NCBI GenBank assembly: GCA_009911715.1
Contig: CP047880.1
Location: 248,001-312,000, forward strand
Direction of reading: 5' to 3'
Length of the DNA: 64,000 nucleotides
DNA from: Methanomassiliicoccaceae archaeon DOK
Lineage (GTDB): Archaea; Thermoplasmatota; Thermoplasmata; Methanomassiliicoccales; Methanomethylophilaceae
The notes below the pieces were generated by a model. The model was not told the DNA's origin, ran no database searches, and worked only from the letters and a program-made list of their open reading frames with translations. Positions 50,195 to 58,902 of this stretch are shown here, in pieces. A program made the position numbers and the translations under genes. Every line of letters begins with the position of its first letter. The first letter of the stretch is position 1.

Positions 50195-51627
50195 TTGGAT
50201 CAGAGCATCATCGACCAGATCGAGAAAGTCGTCGGAAAGGAGGGCTACTCCGTCGAGCCCGCCGTCCTGTACACGTACGGTTTCGACGCATCCATTTTCC
50301 ACAACACCCCGGACATCGTCGTCCAGCCCAGGACGACTGAGCAGGTTTCCGAGGTCATGAAGATCGCATACGCCAACAAGATCCCCGTCACCCCGCGCGG
50401 AGCGGGCACCGGGCTCTGCGGGTCGGCCGTCCCCATCAAGGGCGGCATAGTAATGGCCATGCAGAGGATGAACAAGGTGAAGAAGGTCAGCGTCGCCGAC
50501 CTCTGGGTCGATGTCGAGGCTGGGTGCGTCTACAACGACCTCAACGAGGAGCTCGCCAAGTACGGCTTCTTCTTCCCCCCGTCCCCCGGTTCGGCCGAGG
50601 CCTGCCAGATCGGAGGCATGGTGGCGAACAACGCATCCGGCATGCGCGCCGTCAAGTACGGGGCGACCAGGGACTTCGTCATGGGACTCACCTTCGTCAA
50701 GGCAGACGGGGAGATCGTCCGCTGCGGGACCAGGACCATCAAGGACTCCTCGGGATACCAGCTGGCGCGTCTGATGTGCGGCTCCGAGGGAACGCTCGGT
50801 ATCATCACCGAGGTCACCCTGAAGCTGACAACCAAGCCCAAGAAGGCGGCGAACTGCCTGTGCTGCTTCAACACGGTCGAGGACGCCGGCAGGTGCATCT
50901 CGGCCATCATCGCCAAGCCCCTCATTCCCTCGTCCTGCGAGCTAATGGACAGCGTCAGCATAAGCGCGGTGAACAAGGCACGCGGGAACCCCTCCCGGAC
51001 TGCGGTGCGCTGTGCATCGTCGAGGTCGACGGAGAGACGGACGAGATCATAGACAGGGACCTCGCGATTGTCGAGGAGATCGCCAAGGAGATCGGAGCGA
51101 TCGAGGTCATCCCCACAAAGGACAAGAAGCTCATGGCCCAGTGGACCGACGCTAGGAAGTCCGTCATGACATCGCTCTCCGCGCTGAAGCCCGGCTACGC
51201 CTGCGTCTCGCTCGCCGACGACATGGGCGTCTCAGTGTCCCAGGTCCCCAAGGCGGTCAAGGCGTTCCAGGAGATAGCAGAGAAGTACGACGTGACCATC
51301 GCGACCTACGGCCACGCCTCCGACGGGAACCTCCACACCAAGATGGTCATCGACGTCTACGACAAGGACCAGTGGGAGAGGGGTGTCAAGGCCGTCGACG
51401 AGATCTTCGACGCATGCATCGAGCTTGGCGGAACGGTCACCGGGGAGCACGGTGTCGGAATCTCAAAGGCGCCCAACTTCCAGAAGGAGAGGGCATCCGA
51501 GATGTCCAGCATCAGGGCCATCAAGAAGGCCATGGACTCGGAGAACATCCTCAACCCCGGCAAGCTGGAGCAGTGGGAGGGAGGCATCCTCAGGAACCTG
51601 AGGTACCCCTGCCCAGACTTCATGTGA
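50195..51627 (+). pseudogene. glcD: FAD-linked oxidase (GlcD/D-lactate dehydrogenase type), frameshifted near 50990
   Basis: The frame from 50195 encodes the FAD-binding half: IVVQPRTTEQVSEVMKIA, VTPRGAGTGLCGSAVP, FFPPSPGSAEACQIGGMVANNASGMRAVKYG and CGSEGTLGIITEVTLKL. It ends abruptly after about 285 residues at TAG (51050). The C-terminal half (ALCIVEVDGETDEI, YGHASDGNLHTKMV, TGEHGVGISKAPNF, ENILNPGKLE) continues without loss in the -1 frame. One extra C in the CCCC run at 50989-50992 restores a 477-residue enzyme. It is either a true mutation, slippage or a sequence error. TTG 50195 has GAGAGGTG upstream. Confidence 0.82.
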
Positions 51628-51638
51628 TTCTAAACCCT

Positions 51639-51653
51639 GGGGGCTATGCCCCC
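51639..51653 (+). terminator. hairpin after the glcD-like gene
   Basis: GGGGGC-TAT-GCCCCC begins 11 bp after the stop. No clear T run follows, so it is a moderate candidate. Confidence 0.45.
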
Positions 51654-51778
51654 GACCCCCTTCTCAATCGATGCAGGTCTGAGTTCCAGCGTATCAGTCC
51701 ATCGATGGATCCGCCTGCCCGCTCCGGATTCCCGAGACGAAAGCCAGCTGGATCTCCGCACCACGCATCGGTCTGCCA

Positions 51779-52504
51779 TCAGGCGAACGGGTTGGCGAAC
51801 GCATAGTAGGAGATGTCGAACGCCATGTAGACGCAGACGACCTCTATGATCGCGATGGCGAACATGGCGATCCAGATGCCCTTGTTCCACATCAGGATCT
51901 TGCCGCCGTCGAGGGGGCCGATGGGTATCAGGTTGAACAGCGCCAGGAACGAGTTGAGCGATGCCAGCATCACGAAGACCAGGATGACCAGGAACATCGG
52001 GTCGTCCAGGAAGTACGGGCTGTCGTTCATGGTCATGACAGCCGCGATCCCTATGGCCGCCAGGACGATGTTGACGATCGGTCCGGCCATGCTGATCCTG
52101 CCGTTCTTCTCGATGTCGGCGTATCCGCGGATGTAGACGGCTCCGGGCGCCGCGAAGAGGAACCCGAGCATCGACGTGATCAGCGTGAGGATGAGTCCCA
52201 TCGGGTAAAGCCTGAACTCGGACCACATGCCGTATTTCTGAGCCACGAACTTGTGTCCGAACTCGTGCAGGAGGAACGAGAACACCACGAGGACCAGGCA
52301 TATCGCGAAAAGCCCCGCCCATCTGCCGGTCTCACCCAGGTGGTATTCCAGACATGTCATGATGGTGTTGTTGCGGTACAGGATGAGGAACGCGATCGAG
52401 AGGATCACGATGGAGACGAATATGTCTCTGAGCTCCTCGCTGCTGAACCTCTTCTTCCCGTATCCGGGGTTGACATGGATCTCGTAGTCGTACGGGTCCT
52501 GCAT
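51779..52504 (-). CDS. M50-type (site-2 protease) membrane metalloprotease
   Basis: This is a 241-residue integral membrane protein with about six helices. The HExxH motif HEFGH (His80-Glu81...His84) lies in a membrane segment, and the second metal motif is NLIPIGPLDGGKIL near residue 210. Family members cut substrates within the membrane. The ATG at 52504 is chosen because a TATA-like TTTATATT centred at 52532 puts initiation at about 52507, so the message would be leaderless. It is divergent from the PAPS-reductase fusion. Confidence 0.86.
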   Translation of the reverse strand: MQDPYDYEIHVNPGYGKKRFSSEELRDIFVSIVILSIAFLILYRNNTIMTCLEYHLGETGRWAGLFAICLVLVVFSFLLHEFGHKFVAQKYGMWSEFRLYPMGLILTLITSMLGFLFAAPGAVYIRGYADIEKNGRISMAGPIVNIVLAAIGIAAVMTMNDSPYFLDDPMFLVILVFVMLASLNSFLALFNLIPIGPLDGGKILMWNKGIWIAMFAIAIIEVVCVYMAFDISYYAFANPFA

Positions 52505-52527
52505 GATCTGTCGATACAGGCTCACCA

Positions 52528-52537
52528 ATATAAAGAT
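52528..52537. promoter_or_regulatory. shared TATA box between the M50 protease and PAPS-reductase-like genes
   Basis: AATATAAAG on the plus strand reads CTTTATATT on the minus strand. It is about 25 bp from both start codons, which are 52 bp apart. Both messages would be leaderless. Confidence 0.55.
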
Positions 52538-52556
52538 GAAGCAGAATCCTTCGACG

Positions 52557-54482
52557 ATGGCTCAGAACATAGCCCACGGCAAGGAGGTCTACAGATGGTG
52601 CGACAGCTGCGGCACCCTCCTCCTGGGGGAGGCCTGCTCCGTCTGCGGTTCCTCAGGGAGGGAGTTCAGGGTCAACAGCCCCGGGGACATCAGGCCGTGC
52701 ATGGGCGATAGCGTGGACATGATCCTGAGCCTGTTCCGCGAGGCCTTCGGCACCGACGCCCCCCTCAGGGGGAAGTCGATCTGGCTCAACAAGGTTCCCG
52801 GAGAGGACCGCACCGACGAGGTCATCGCCGACGGCTCCGTACTGGGCGTCGCGAGGTTCGACATGCGCTTGGACAGAATGGTCCTGGAGATCAGGCAGCC
52901 GGGCGCCGAGATGTTCAATCCCGTGGCGACCAAGAACGTGGTCTGGTTCTGGGGCATGTCGGGCCATCTGAAGGGCAAGACGATCCCGGGGGAGAACCTC
53001 AACGACGTCGTCGGGGAGTTCTCCAGGGGCGATTCCCTGATCCTCAGAAAGGGCCAGAGAATAGGCGTCGGCATCGCTCTCGAGGACAGTTCCTCACTCA
53101 AGTCCGCCGAACGCGCAATAAAGATTCGTGACATAGGCCAGCCGGCCCCCGCCCGCGAGGTGAGGGACGCCGACCTGTCGACGTTCACCGCCTGCAACCG
53201 CGACCATCTCAGGCGCATGCAGAGGCGCGCCGTGAAGGAGATCAGGGTGTTCCTCGCCGAGAAGAACCCGAAGGGCCTTCCCGTGACCGTCTCGTTCTCC
53301 GGCGGCAAGGACTCGCTGGCGGCCTACGGTCTGGCGTCCCAGGCCGCCGAGGGGGTCGAGCTCATGTACATAGACACCGGTCTGGAGTTCCCCGAGACCG
53401 TGGAGTACGTCAGGGGATTCGCCCGGGATCACGGCTGCAGGCTGCACGTCGCCTCCGGAGGGAACGGGTTCTGGGACAACGTGGATGCCTTCGGACCGCC
53501 CGCCAAGGACTTCCGCTGGTGCTGCAAGGTCTGCAAGCTCGGACCCATCACCGACATGATCGCCGACGAGTTCCCGGATGGGACGGTGACGGTGGAGGGG
53601 AACCGCTGGCTGGAGTCGTACGCCAGGTCGGGCATAGGGTTCGTTACCAGGAACCCCTTCGTTCCGAACCAGGTCAACCTCAATCCCATCCGCTCATGGA
53701 CGGCCGCCGAGGTCTGGCTGTACATCCTGTCCCACGGGCTCCGCTACAACCCGCTGTACGACCGGGACTTCGAGAGGATCGGGTGCTACCTGTGCCCCTC
53801 CTGCCTGTCGAGCGAATGGAGGAACACGGGGAGGATCCATCCGGAGCTCTACTCCCGGTGGGAGGACCATCTGCATAGGTACGCCGAATCCAGGGGTCTC
53901 CCGGAGGAGTACGTGGACTCGGGGTTCTGGCGTTGGAAGGTCCTTCCGCCCAAGATGGTCCAGCTGGCGGAGGAGATGCGTCTGGACCTGAGACCGAAGA
54001 ACGCGTCCGGACCCGCCATGAAGATGCTGAAGGGGGCCTCGTCCTGTGCCGCGGGGGGTTACTCCATGGAGGCCGTGGTCACGATCCCTCGCGCCAGGGA
54101 CTTCTCGTACGTGGCCGACGCCCTCCGCACGGTGGGGGACGTGAGGTACGACGCCGAGTACGAGATCGCGCTGCTGAGGCTGCCCATCGGCAGGGCGAGG
54201 CTGTTCGGCGGCGGCCAGGTGTCCGTGAACGCTCCTGACGAGGGCAACGTCAGGAGGATCTTCGAGAGGTCGGTGAAGGCCCTCATACGCGCCCAGATGT
54301 GCACCGAGTGCGGGATCTGCGAGAAGGGCTGCCCGAGGAGAGCCATCCGCATATCCGGCGGCATGAGGGTGGATCCGGAACGCTGCAACTCGTGCGGCAG
54401 GTGCGAGAGGTCGTGCATGGTCGTCCATTACTACGACAAGCTGATGGACGGGGTGTCCGATGGGTCCTCCCGCAAGCATTAA
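52557..54482 (+). CDS. PAPS-reductase-like protein fused to zinc ribbon and 2[4Fe-4S] ferredoxin domain
   Basis: The 641-residue protein has an N-terminal zinc ribbon (C15xxC18, C27xxC30) and a PUA-like region (about 145-180). The PAPS reductase/adenine nucleotide hydrolase domain has the PP-loop SGGKDS at 248-253. Additional Cys pairs follow (RWCCKVC, GCYLCPSC). The C-terminal ferredoxin domain has cysteines 582/585/588/592 and 610/613/616/620. Similar fusions occur in methanogens without known function. Ribbon and PUA point to an RNA substrate, possibly sulfur transfer. The stop is TAA. Confidence 0.8.
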   Translation: MAQNIAHGKEVYRWCDSCGTLLLGEACSVCGSSGREFRVNSPGDIRPCMGDSVDMILSLFREAFGTDAPLRGKSIWLNKVPGEDRTDEVIADGSVLGVARFDMRLDRMVLEIRQPGAEMFNPVATKNVVWFWGMSGHLKGKTIPGENLNDVVGEFSRGDSLILRKGQRIGVGIALEDSSSLKSAERAIKIRDIGQPAPAREVRDADLSTFTACNRDHLRRMQRRAVKEIRVFLAEKNPKGLPVTVSFSGGKDSLAAYGLASQAAEGVELMYIDTGLEFPETVEYVRGFARDHGCRLHVASGGNGFWDNVDAFGPPAKDFRWCCKVCKLGPITDMIADEFPDGTVTVEGNRWLESYARSGIGFVTRNPFVPNQVNLNPIRSWTAAEVWLYILSHGLRYNPLYDRDFERIGCYLCPSCLSSEWRNTGRIHPELYSRWEDHLHRYAESRGLPEEYVDSGFWRWKVLPPKMVQLAEEMRLDLRPKNASGPAMKMLKGASSCAAGGYSMEAVVTIPRARDFSYVADALRTVGDVRYDAEYEIALLRLPIGRARLFGGGQVSVNAPDEGNVRRIFERSVKALIRAQMCTECGICEKGCPRRAIRISGGMRVDPERCNSCGRCERSCMVVHYYDKLMDGVSDGSSRKH

Positions 54483-54506
54483 AATACCCCCACACATCCC
54501 AATCAT

Positions 54507-55223
54507 ATGGATTGGATATTCGGCCTCGCGATGCTGCTGGGCATAGGTCCCGCGTTGATCCTCATGTACCTGGGGGTCCGCAACTACACGTATCCGAAGG
54601 TCGAGCAGCCGTTCTTCAGCGATCCCACGTTCTTCATATTGCTGGTCGTCGGGATGATCGCCGGATCGATCCTGTTCTTCGCGATGATCGCCATGGGCTT
54701 CGCGTCCAACGTGGTGTACATGGTCATCCTCGCCGCGATAGAGGCGATGGTCCTGGTCGTGGTGATGAACCTGAAGCGCTTCAGGGGGAAATCGGACTCC
54801 ATGTTCTACGGCTACGCCCTGGGCCTCGGCATGTCCTGCGGGCTGTCCACGGGTATCGTGTTCGTCACGGCCAGCACGGTCGAGACGTTCGACGCCTCCG
54901 TCATCGTGCTGGTGCTCATCTCCGTGTCCATGTCCCTGATGCTCGGAGCGTGCGGGACGACCGTCGGAGAGGGCATCGCCAGGCACAGGGTGATGGAGTT
55001 CGCCCTTCAGGCGATGATCCCGCTGATAATCTACAACATCCTCCTGACCGTCCTCCTCCAGGGAGGGGAGCTGGGGGGAATGGTCGCGTACTACGTCTGC
55101 GCCGCCGTGGCGCTGGTGTTCGGCGCGGTGCTGTACTACCGCACGATGCTCATCCGCCTCCCCCAGATCGTCAGGGAGGTCCTCAAGATGGAGGGCAAGA
55201 AGCGCGACGACCTTCCGAAGTGA
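54507..55223 (+). CDS. multi-pass membrane protein of unknown function
   Basis: This is a 238-residue protein with about seven hydrophobic helices, a PrsW-like outline (WIFGLAMLLGIGPALILMYLG, SMFYGYALGLGMSCGL) but without a clear EExxK-type active site. The TATA-like TTAAAATA at 54479-54486 overlaps the stop of the upstream gene and lies 25 bp before the ATG, so it is probably leaderless and separately transcribed. The function is unknown. Confidence 0.6.
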   Translation: MDWIFGLAMLLGIGPALILMYLGVRNYTYPKVEQPFFSDPTFFILLVVGMIAGSILFFAMIAMGFASNVVYMVILAAIEAMVLVVVMNLKRFRGKSDSMFYGYALGLGMSCGLSTGIVFVTASTVETFDASVIVLVLISVSMSLMLGACGTTVGEGIARHRVMEFALQAMIPLIIYNILLTVLLQGGELGGMVAYYVCAAVALVFGAVLYYRTMLIRLPQIVREVLKMEGKKRDDLPK

Positions 55224-55658
55224 TCAGGCCCTGTAGACGCCGACCCTGACCTCGGAGATGATGCAGCGGTCCAGCATGGCCGAGACCATCTTCTCGGCGC
55301 GGTCCCCTGCGACCTCCCTAACGTCGTCCAGCGTGAACGTGCCCTTGATCGCCGTAAGGCCCTCGGCGAGGATCGTCATCTTCTCTTCCAGGTCGGAGCA
55401 GTGCTCGTACCTGTAGACCATGGTGGAGTAGGGGTCCGCCTCGGCTATCCTCTGCTTCTTCTTGACCATGTCTGGCGGCACGAACCCGGTCGCCTGGGAG
55501 AGCGCCTCGCGGACCACGTCCTGGTCGGGGGACTCGAAGTAGAACGACAGGTCCTTGGTCTTCTGGACGCAGTTGCAGTACGGGCAGGTGGATTCCGATT
55601 TCGATCTGTCGACGATCCTGGGTCTCCTGCACACCCCGCAGAGCGTGAGCCCGTACAT
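55224..55658 (-). CDS. zinc-ribbon/winged-helix-like protein of unknown function
   Basis: The 144-residue protein has an N-terminal zinc ribbon (CGVC near residue 7, CPYC near residue 25, as in DUF1922) and a helical middle. A C-terminal winged-helix-like part follows (FTLDDVREVAGDRAEKMVSAMLDRCII, then VRVGVYR). It may bind nucleic acid. Its ATG overlaps the stop of pdaD, so it is co-translated with that gene. Its end abuts the convergent membrane protein gene. Confidence 0.6.
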   Translation of the reverse strand: MYGLTLCGVCRRPRIVDRSKSESTCPYCNCVQKTKDLSFYFESPDQDVVREALSQATGFVPPDMVKKKQRIAEADPYSTMVYRYEHCSDLEEKMTILAEGLTAIKGTFTLDDVREVAGDRAEKMVSAMLDRCIISEVRVGVYRA

Positions 55659-56131
55659 CAGCGGTACTCCGTGAAGACGAGGGCTGCCACGCAGCAACCG
55701 TAGTGGTCCAGGGGGATCTCCAGCTCCTCCGTGGCGAACTGGATCTCCTCGAACTCGACGCCGCGGATCTCGGACATCTCGTTCATCTTCCAGGTCAGGA
55801 TTTCTTTCAGGGAGTCCGCGGAGCCGTGGATGTGCCCCTCGGCGACGTATCCTCCCTTCCCGTCCTTCCTGTAGGCGTAGGCGATCCCGGCGGCGATGGT
55901 CTCGCCCTCGGTGCCCCTCATCTGGGCCAGGACGCAGTGGGTGACGGCCCCCATGGGCATCTCGCAGATCTCGACGCGTTCGGCGTTCTTGGGTATGACG
56001 GAGGACACGGACACGAGGTTCTGCTCGCCGATCCCGGCGGAGATGAGCGCTCTGTCGAACGCGTTGAGGTCGGATGTCCTGCTCACCGCCGAGCTGTGCG
56101 TGATGAAGAATCTGGAGGGTACGAGTTCCAT
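55658..56131 (-). CDS. pdaD: pyruvoyl-dependent arginine decarboxylase
   Basis: The 157-residue proenzyme is of archaeal PdaD type: PSRFFITHSSAVSRTSDLNAFDRAL, then GIGEQNLVSVSSVIPKNA and PMGAVTHCVLAQM. Self-cleavage is expected between Ser43 and Ser44, the latter becoming the pyruvoyl group. It converts arginine to agmatine, which the agmatinase at 2.3-3.1 kb turns into putrescine. Agmatine is also needed for agmatidine in tRNA-Ile2. Confidence 0.92.
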   Translation of the reverse strand: MELVPSRFFITHSSAVSRTSDLNAFDRALISAGIGEQNLVSVSSVIPKNAERVEICEMPMGAVTHCVLAQMRGTEGETIAAGIAYAYRKDGKGGYVAEGHIHGSADSLKEILTWKMNEMSEIRGVEFEEIQFATEELEIPLDHYGCCVAALVFTEYR

Positions 56132-56181
56132 GCCCGTCCCTATCCGGGTTCCCCGATAAATTGATGACGTCGGTCGGAGGC

Positions 56182-56916
56182 TCACCCGTACAGGTTCCCC
56201 GCGACCTCCTCCTCCTGCCTCTCGGCGGCCTCCTGGTCGGACTGTATCTTCTTGCGGATCTCCTCCGCCTCGCCGAGGAGCGGTTTGGTGCTGAGCCTCA
56301 GTCCGGGGATCATCGAGGATATTGCGGGTACGAACTGCGCGGCGGAGCCGGGGTCGGGCAGGTTCGGGTTGGCCGGCACCATGATGGATGTGATCCCCAT
56401 CCCCCATGTGGGCGCCTCGTAGAGCATCACGCCGGTGATGCCCTTGACCATGCCGCCCTCCATCAGGGCGAATTTGGATTTCTTGATCATCTTGTCGCTG
56501 CCGGGGCCAACCCCGCAAACGACGGGCACATCGTCCTCCGACATCCTGGCCGTTCCCTCCAGGCATACGATGTCGCGGCAGCCAGCGTAGTTCAGGTACG
56601 ACAGGATGGCCTGGACTACCTCGTAGCAGTCCTCGGGCTTAGGCGCATACTCCGACAGGCAGACGATCAGATCCCTCCCGGTCTTGGTGGTGTGCTTCCT
56701 CCCGTAGAATCTCACGGGCGGATACGCCACCCCGCGGTGGATCAGGCAGTACGGCGGCATGGTGGGCGACGATAGCCCCGCGATGGCCCCCATCTCGAGC
56801 TGGCCGACCATGTAGTTGGCCATGATTGAACTGACCAGCCCGACGCTCGGGAACCCTATGATTGCGACCGGGTTCTCCAGGCCCATGTCCGCGTATCTTA
56901 TGGTCTTGACTGCCAT
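56182..56916 (-). CDS. PAC2 family protein (proteasome assembly chaperone-like)
   Basis: The 244-residue protein has the PAC2 pattern: PVAIIGFPSVGLVSSIMANYMV, SPTMPPYCLIHRGVAYPPVRFYG, a GTARMSEDDVPVVCGVG-like stretch, and GVMLYEAPTWGMGITSIMV. A C-terminal charged helix has a QEAAERQEEEVA end. Archaeal members relate to eukaryotic 20S proteasome assembly chaperone 2. The gene lies 50 bp upstream of pdaD on the same strand. Confidence 0.84.
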   Translation of the reverse strand: MAVKTIRYADMGLENPVAIIGFPSVGLVSSIMANYMVGQLEMGAIAGLSSPTMPPYCLIHRGVAYPPVRFYGRKHTTKTGRDLIVCLSEYAPKPEDCYEVVQAILSYLNYAGCRDIVCLEGTARMSEDDVPVVCGVGPGSDKMIKKSKFALMEGGMVKGITGVMLYEAPTWGMGITSIMVPANPNLPDPGSAAQFVPAISSMIPGLRLSTKPLLGEAEEIRKKIQSDQEAAERQEEEVAGNLYG

Positions 56917-56937
56917 GCCTCCGGGTAAAGGCGTTAA

Positions 56938-56950
56938 CCTTTTTAAGAAG
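56938..56950. promoter_or_regulatory. shared near-palindromic TATA box between PAC2 and M16 genes
   Basis: CCTTTTTAAGAAG lies midway in a 53-bp divergent spacer, 20-30 bp from both start codons. Both transcripts would be leaderless or nearly so. Confidence 0.55.
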
Positions 56951-56969
56951 TTCTATTCTATCCGAATCC

Positions 56970-58244
56970 ATGAGCGGTAGCACCATCACCTCGTCCAGCA
57001 CCTCCGGCGGAGTCCCGGTGGTCGTGGAGAACATCCCCGGAAGCCAGAGCGCTGCATTCATGATCGGCGTCGCCACCGGGTCCAGGGACGAGCATCCGGA
57101 GATATTCGGTCTGTCGCACCTCCTGGAGCACACGGTTTTCAGGGAGACCGAGACCAGGGACTCGTACCAGATGGCTAAGGAGATGGAGGGGGCCGGTGGA
57201 GAGCTCAACGCGTTCACCGGCAGGGAGATGACCGCGTTCTACGGGATCACGATCAAGGAGACCGCGCCGACTGCCATGGACATGGTCGGGGACATAGTCG
57301 CCCATCCCAAGATCAACGAGGAGGACACCGAGCTCGAGAAGAAGATCGTCCTGCAGGAGCTGAGCATGATCCGCAACGAGCCGGACAGCTACATACACGA
57401 CCTCTTCGAGTCCACGCTCTGGAGGGGCCACGCCCTCTCCCAGGACGAGGGCGGCGACGAGAAGGTCGTCGCGGGGCTGACGTCCGCGGACCTCCGCGCC
57501 TACTACGAGGAGAAGTACCTGATCCCCAACCTGGCGGTCTACGCTGCCGGCGCCATAGACGTCGACGAGACGGTCCGCTGGGCCGAGGAGGTGCTGGATC
57601 CCATGAAGGGAGGCGCCAGGAACACCCGCAGCGCCCCGCAGACCCCGAACTCGGAGTACCGCTTCGTCAAGGGCGATGCCGAGCACTGCCACGTCGCCAT
57701 GGGGTTCCCGTCATACGGCGCATCCCATCCGGACAGGATGGCCGCCTCCATGCTGAGCGCGGTCCTCGGATCCGGCACGAGCTCCAGGCTGTTCCAGAAC
57801 GTCAGGGAGAAGAAGGCCCTGGTGTACTCGATATACACCACGGTGTCTCAGAACAGCGACGCCTCATCGCTTACATCCTACATGTCGTGCACGGACGGCA
57901 ACGTCATAGAGGCGATGGAGACCGTCGCATCGGTCATTTCCCAGTTCCTGAGGGAGGGGTTGGAGAAGGGCGAGCTGGAGAGGGCGAAGAGGCTCATCAA
58001 GGGAGCCAACGTCCGCAGCATGGAGTCCACGGAGCACAGGCTCTACAGGCTCGGGGTCAACCACATGCTCAACGGTGCCACAGAGACCCTGGAGGAGCGT
58101 CTGTCGAGGATAGACGCCGTCACGGAGGATGACGTCATGCGCGTAGCCGACGACCTTCTGAGGGCGGACCGCCTGAACACGGTCGTCCTCGGCAAGGGGA
58201 ACAGGGAGATCAGGAAGTACGACGCCTCGGCGCTGACCCTGTGA
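56970..58244 (+). CDS. M16 family zinc metallopeptidase
   Basis: The 424-residue protein has the inverted zinc motif HLLEH (His50, Glu53, His54) and a third ligand Glu130 in KKIVLQELSM, 76 residues later, as M16 requires. It also has GELNAFTGREMTAFYG and a second, non-catalytic half with SSRLFQNVREKKALVYSIY. The length fits one subunit of a processing-peptidase-like dimer. M16 enzymes are common in bacteria and patchy in archaea. It overlaps the convergent hydrogenase protease gene by 35 bp. Confidence 0.9.
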   Translation: MSGSTITSSSTSGGVPVVVENIPGSQSAAFMIGVATGSRDEHPEIFGLSHLLEHTVFRETETRDSYQMAKEMEGAGGELNAFTGREMTAFYGITIKETAPTAMDMVGDIVAHPKINEEDTELEKKIVLQELSMIRNEPDSYIHDLFESTLWRGHALSQDEGGDEKVVAGLTSADLRAYYEEKYLIPNLAVYAAGAIDVDETVRWAEEVLDPMKGGARNTRSAPQTPNSEYRFVKGDAEHCHVAMGFPSYGASHPDRMAASMLSAVLGSGTSSRLFQNVREKKALVYSIYTTVSQNSDASSLTSYMSCTDGNVIEAMETVASVISQFLREGLEKGELERAKRLIKGANVRSMESTEHRLYRLGVNHMLNGATETLEERLSRIDAVTEDDVMRVADDLLRADRLNTVVLGKGNREIRKYDASALTL

Positions 58245-58719
58245 GCTCCTCCATTATGTGGAGCACCGCCCTGCCGGCGCTTTCCACGGAGCCCTCCACC
58301 TCGGGGGTCATGGTTTCGGTGACCGTCTTGATGTCCTGGACCTCGATGGCGACGAACCTGACCTCCTCAGGCATTATGTCCGGGTCCATCTGACGGCCGA
58401 TCTTGATCGCCGTGGGTAGGTTGACGTCATGCGACGCCGCATGGGCGATGGCCTCGTCGAAGTCGCGCTCGGAGAACAGCATGACCGTCCCGGGGCCGTA
58501 GTTCCCGGTCTGGATGGCGTCGACTATAATGGCGTACCTGTATCCGTGTATTACGGGCAGGATGTCCAGCCCCCCGACCGCCTCCTGGCAGCAGTCCACG
58601 TTCTCGAGGCCCATGGCCTCGATCGCCTCCGAAACGCGGAGCCCGACGGCGTCGTCGCACATTATCGGGCTTCCGAGTCCCACGACGACGATCTCTGCAT
58701 CTCTGTCCACGCCTGTCAC
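58210..58719 (-). CDS. hydrogenase maturation protease (HycI/HyaD family)
   Basis: The 169-residue protein has IVVVGLGSPIMCDDAVGLRVSEA, the family N-terminal motif with the acidic Ni-sensing residues. It also has AIIVDAIQTG with a conserved Asp, and SHDVNLP, which places the His ligand. It would cut the C-terminal tail of a [NiFe]-hydrogenase large subunit after nickel insertion. No hydrogenase is in the window. The start is GTG with a perfect GGAGGT ribosome-binding site. Confidence 0.86.
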   Translation of the reverse strand: MTGVDRDAEIVVVGLGSPIMCDDAVGLRVSEAIEAMGLENVDCCQEAVGGLDILPVIHGYRYAIIVDAIQTGNYGPGTVMLFSERDFDEAIAHAASHDVNLPTAIKIGRQMDPDIMPEEVRFVAIEVQDIKTVTETMTPEVEGSVESAGRAVLHIMEELTGSAPRRRTS

Positions 58720-58869
58720 CGGGGTACCTCCTTCGCAAATCGCATCGGTGGGCGTGCGGCAGCGCCGTCCCCGCCCATCCGTGGGTCTGCCATCCCCGTT
58801 CTGATACTTTTCGGCTTCGTCGGTCAGCGGCCGTCCGCGACGCCCAACACCCCATGCGATACTCCGCAG

Positions 58870-58891
58870 GTGTTATCTCCGAGGATAACAC
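58870..58891. promoter_or_regulatory. perfect inverted repeat before the LysR-like gene, probable operator
   Basis: GTGTTATC-N6-GATAACAC has perfect 8-bp arms and ends 11 bp before the regulator's ATG. It shares AGGATAACAC with the repeat upstream of hdrC. Autoregulation, probably repression given the position at the transcription start, is inferred. Confidence 0.65.
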
Positions 58892-58902
58892 TGCTATGCG
58901 GC

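Noticed and set aside
50195-51052. Separate short protein ending at TAG 51050
   Set aside because: Homology continues uninterrupted in the -1 frame, and the tail after the C run has no family similarity, so it is one broken gene.
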